DNA of 6,548 bases from Methylococcales bacterium (GTDB lineage: Bacteria; Pseudomonadota; Gammaproteobacteria; Methylococcales; UBA1147), in NCBI GenBank assembly GCA_024958995.1, contig JANXGZ010000165.1, forward strand, positions 1 through 6,548, in the 5' to 3' direction. Below, piece by piece: positions 4,530-6,548 of the stretch. The translations under genes and the position numbers were made by a program. The notes under the pieces are model-generated. The model was not told the DNA's origin, searched no databases, and saw nothing but the letters and a program-made list of their open reading frames with translations. Position 1 is the stretch's first letter, and every line of letters begins with the position of its first letter.

Positions 4530-6548
4530 TTACGCCTGGTCCTGTTCTTCTCTGCGGGCGGTTCTTACTGCATCGTTGTAAGCCTGGATGATGTTTGCTT
4601 TGTGGATGATGCCGGTTAGGCGCATGCTGTTCGTGTCCTCAATGACCGGGATACTAACCCCAACGAACCCCTCGATGACTTCGAAACCTCGCTTTAGGTT
4701 GGTGTCCTCGGTCAGGATATGTTCCGGCATACGGGCCAGTTCACGGGCGCTTTGTTCATGCCCTCGGGCAAGTGCGTCCCAGCTGCTCGCCAGTGTGATG
4801 AAGCCTAGGAGTATCTGGTCGCTGTCCGTTACGTAGAGGTCCGCGTGAGGGCAGGCACGAAGAGCTTTCTCCACTTCGGCCAGGTCCGCATCGGGTGCGA
4901 TCCTATGGTGGCTCGTTTCCATAATTTCGACAATGGTTCGGCGTTGCAGGATCATTACTTCGCGGCCCGCATTGATATCAAACCCTAGAATTTTAACCTG
5001 GAACAGGAAAAATGATCGGGCAAAGAGCCGGTTAGTGATGAGGTTGCTGATGACAACGGCTATCATCACGGCCGTGGCCACCGAATAATTCTGGTTCAAC
5101 TCGAATACGATTAGGATCGTAGTAATCGGAGCTCCAATGACAGAACTGATACAGGCACCCATCCCGGCAAGGGAAAAGATTGAATAGTATGCCGGATCGT
5201 AGGCTAGTGAGATGGTTGCGCCCACCATCGCGCCGATGCACAAGGCCGGGCCGAATACTCCACCGTGCATGCCGTATCCAAGGCAAAGAGCGGTCGCGGC
5301 GATTTTGAGAACGATCAAGATGCACAAGAGTTCCAGTACATATTCTCTACCCTGATCTTGGATAACCTGGGCGGTGGTTTCCTCTACCAATCCGAGCAGA
5401 TTCGGCAGCCAGATGGCAACGATGCCAATGGCCAATCCCGCAAGGGCGGGACGCAACCATAGCGGAATCTTGCTTTTGCTGGCCAGTTTTCCGACTATCA
5501 CTAGGCTGTGCATGTAGGCAAGGGCAAAAAACGCTGAAATCAGCCCAACGAGAACGAATAGCGGGTATTCCTGTAGGGTCAGTTCCGCAGGCGCCGTCAG
5601 GTTCTGGAACCCGTCAAACAGGCGTCCATGATGGATGGCTACCGCGTTACCGGCTACGGCCGATATGGTGATCGGCGCGAATGCCCGAAGGGAGTAGTGC
5701 CCGATAATCGTTTCATGGGCAAAGATCACCGCTGCAATCGGAGTGTTAAACGAGGTGGCAATGGCACTGGCTACCCCGCAACCCAGGCAGGTAATCGTGG
5801 TTGTTCGGCTAAGATTGAAGGCCCGTCCGAACGCCGAGCCTAGCGTGGCCCCCAAGTGTACAGCTGGACCGAAACGCCCTACCGAAGCGCCCAGGCCGAT
5901 CGAAGAGACGCACACGATGGCTGTCGAAAGGCCTTCTCTCAGTGGTATGAAACCATCGTTTTTTAGTCGCGCGATGATGGTATCTGCAGGTCCGTGACCA
6001 CGAGATAGTTTCAGCAAAGGATAGAGCAGGCCGATGAACAGTCCTCCTGCTGTCAGGGCGACAAGGAGGTGCCACTTGGGGATGTCAGTGAATGACCCCT
6101 GCCTATAACGGAAGGTCAGATTGTAAATCGTGTGGTCAAGGGGCAGAAAGGGGCTCAGCTGTCCGGGTTCAATCGGTTTAAGATCTTTGCCATCGAAGCG
6201 CAAACGGACAGGCAGATTGGTTGCATTGGAAACGTCGACGCGAACCGTCTCTTTTTCCATTATCCATTTGCAGGGAACCGGCGGAAGGCGGACTCCATCG
6301 GCTGTTGTCACAATGGTGCAATGCCCTGAGCTAGCCCACGTGGTTTGTTTCAGGCCGGCAAGGCCTTGGCTGTTATTGCCCCGGAAATCCAGGGTAAGTT
6401 TGTTGCTCTGGTCGAATTTTTCTGTGTAACGGCCGCTGGGAACATTGCCCCAGTCAAAGTAGACACTGCTTGCAATTGTCTCGAAGGCATTTATGAATCC
6501 GAGCGTGGTATAGGATACCGCTACACCAATGATGGCCGACAGGAGCAG
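4530..6548 (-). CDS. CLC-family anion channel/transporter with periplasmic insert and CBS domains (N-terminus beyond right edge)
   Basis: The frame is open from the right edge to TAA 4532-4530 (672 visible residues). A GTG at 6311 is not the start, because the upstream 79 codons encode a good CLC helix B (visible residues 1-30). Residues 31 to about 156 form a polar, beta-rich insert. From there the CLC core runs: RGHGPA (183-188), SVGRFGP (222-228), SFNTPIAAVIFAHETI (267-281), GGVFGPAL (429-436), GAPITTILIVFELNQNY (472-488) and ARSFF (510-514). Two CBS domains fill about 539-590 and 604-660. Against CLC-ec1, the filter serine is His185, the external gating Glu is Phe226, the internal proton Glu203 position is Thr280, and Tyr445 aligns with Phe514. 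Only GxFxP is intact. Loss of both glutamates argues for a passive channel rather than an H+/Cl- exchanger. The CBS pair suggests nucleotide control. It converges on the TrpF-like gene and has no visible promoter. Confidence 0.9.
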   Translation of the reverse strand: MLLSAIIGVAVSYTTLGFINAFETIASSVYFDWGNVPSGRYTEKFDQSNKLTLDFRGNNSQGLAGLKQTTWASSGHCTIVTTADGVRLPPVPCKWIMEKETVRVDVSNATNLPVRLRFDGKDLKPIEPGQLSPFLPLDHTIYNLTFRYRQGSFTDIPKWHLLVALTAGGLFIGLLYPLLKLSRGHGPADTIIARLKNDGFIPLREGLSTAIVCVSSIGLGASVGRFGPAVHLGATLGSAFGRAFNLSRTTTITCLGCGVASAIATSFNTPIAAVIFAHETIIGHYSLRAFAPITISAVAGNAVAIHHGRLFDGFQNLTAPAELTLQEYPLFVLVGLISAFFALAYMHSLVIVGKLASKSKIPLWLRPALAGLAIGIVAIWLPNLLGLVEETTAQVIQDQGREYVLELLCILIVLKIAATALCLGYGMHGGVFGPALCIGAMVGATISLAYDPAYYSIFSLAGMGACISSVIGAPITTILIVFELNQNYSVATAVMIAVVISNLITNRLFARSFFLFQVKILGFDINAGREVMILQRRTIVEIMETSHHRIAPDADLAEVEKALRACPHADLYVTDSDQILLGFITLASSWDALARGHEQSARELARMPEHILTEDTNLKRGFEVIEGFVGVSIPVIEDTNSMRLTGIIHKANIIQAYNDAVRTARREEQDQA

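Noticed and set aside
4331..4591. Plus-strand 86-codon frame in the convergent spacer
   Set aside because: GTG start without SD, no recognisable domain, and its 3' part is antisense to the CLC gene end.
5743..5997. Plus-strand frames antisense to the CLC gene (also 5265-5462, 5628-5843, 6130-6429)
   Set aside because: They are antisense shadows of a long, clearly conserved membrane protein frame.

Overview
The window looks like a chromosomal segment of a Gram-negative bacterium, probably a gammaproteobacterium. This is an inference from moderate GC, clear Shine-Dalgarno (SD) sequences at several genes, and a partial response regulator at the left edge whose N-terminus resembles the regulator of proteobacterial dedicated sortase systems. 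No rRNA, tRNA, insertion sequence, integrase or CRISPR array was seen.

Layout. At the left edge (1-105, minus) are the first 35 codons of a response regulator that runs off the window. A roughly 300-base gap with no convincing gene follows, then a small two-helix membrane protein of the DUF3592 type (408-872, minus) with a textbook SD. A divergent intergenic region (873-1138) leads to three plus-strand genes. These are a transaldolase / fructose-6-phosphate-aldolase-like enzyme (1139-1864), an NRAMP-related transporter lacking the classical metal-binding motifs (2156-3412), and a TrpF-like (beta/alpha)8-barrel protein lacking the catalytic cysteine (3490-4188). A 340-base convergent spacer follows. 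The right third is a minus-strand CLC-family anion channel/transporter (4530 to beyond 6548) with C-terminal CBS domains, an unusual insert of about 125 residues between its first two membrane helices, and substitutions at nearly every canonical ion-pathway residue.

How the genes may work together. The three plus-strand genes are codirectional, and the last two are only 77 bases apart. They may form a locus pairing a divergent transporter with two small barrel enzymes that normally act on phosphorylated sugars. What stands out is that two of the three (NRAMP-like and TrpF-like) keep their family fold signatures but have lost the residues that define the textbook activity, as has the CLC protein next door. 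The substrate of this locus cannot be read from the sequence. The 291-base gap before the transporter gene contains a stable hairpin and a short cysteine-rich reading frame that ends inside the transporter's ribosome-binding region, so it may be a regulatory leader.
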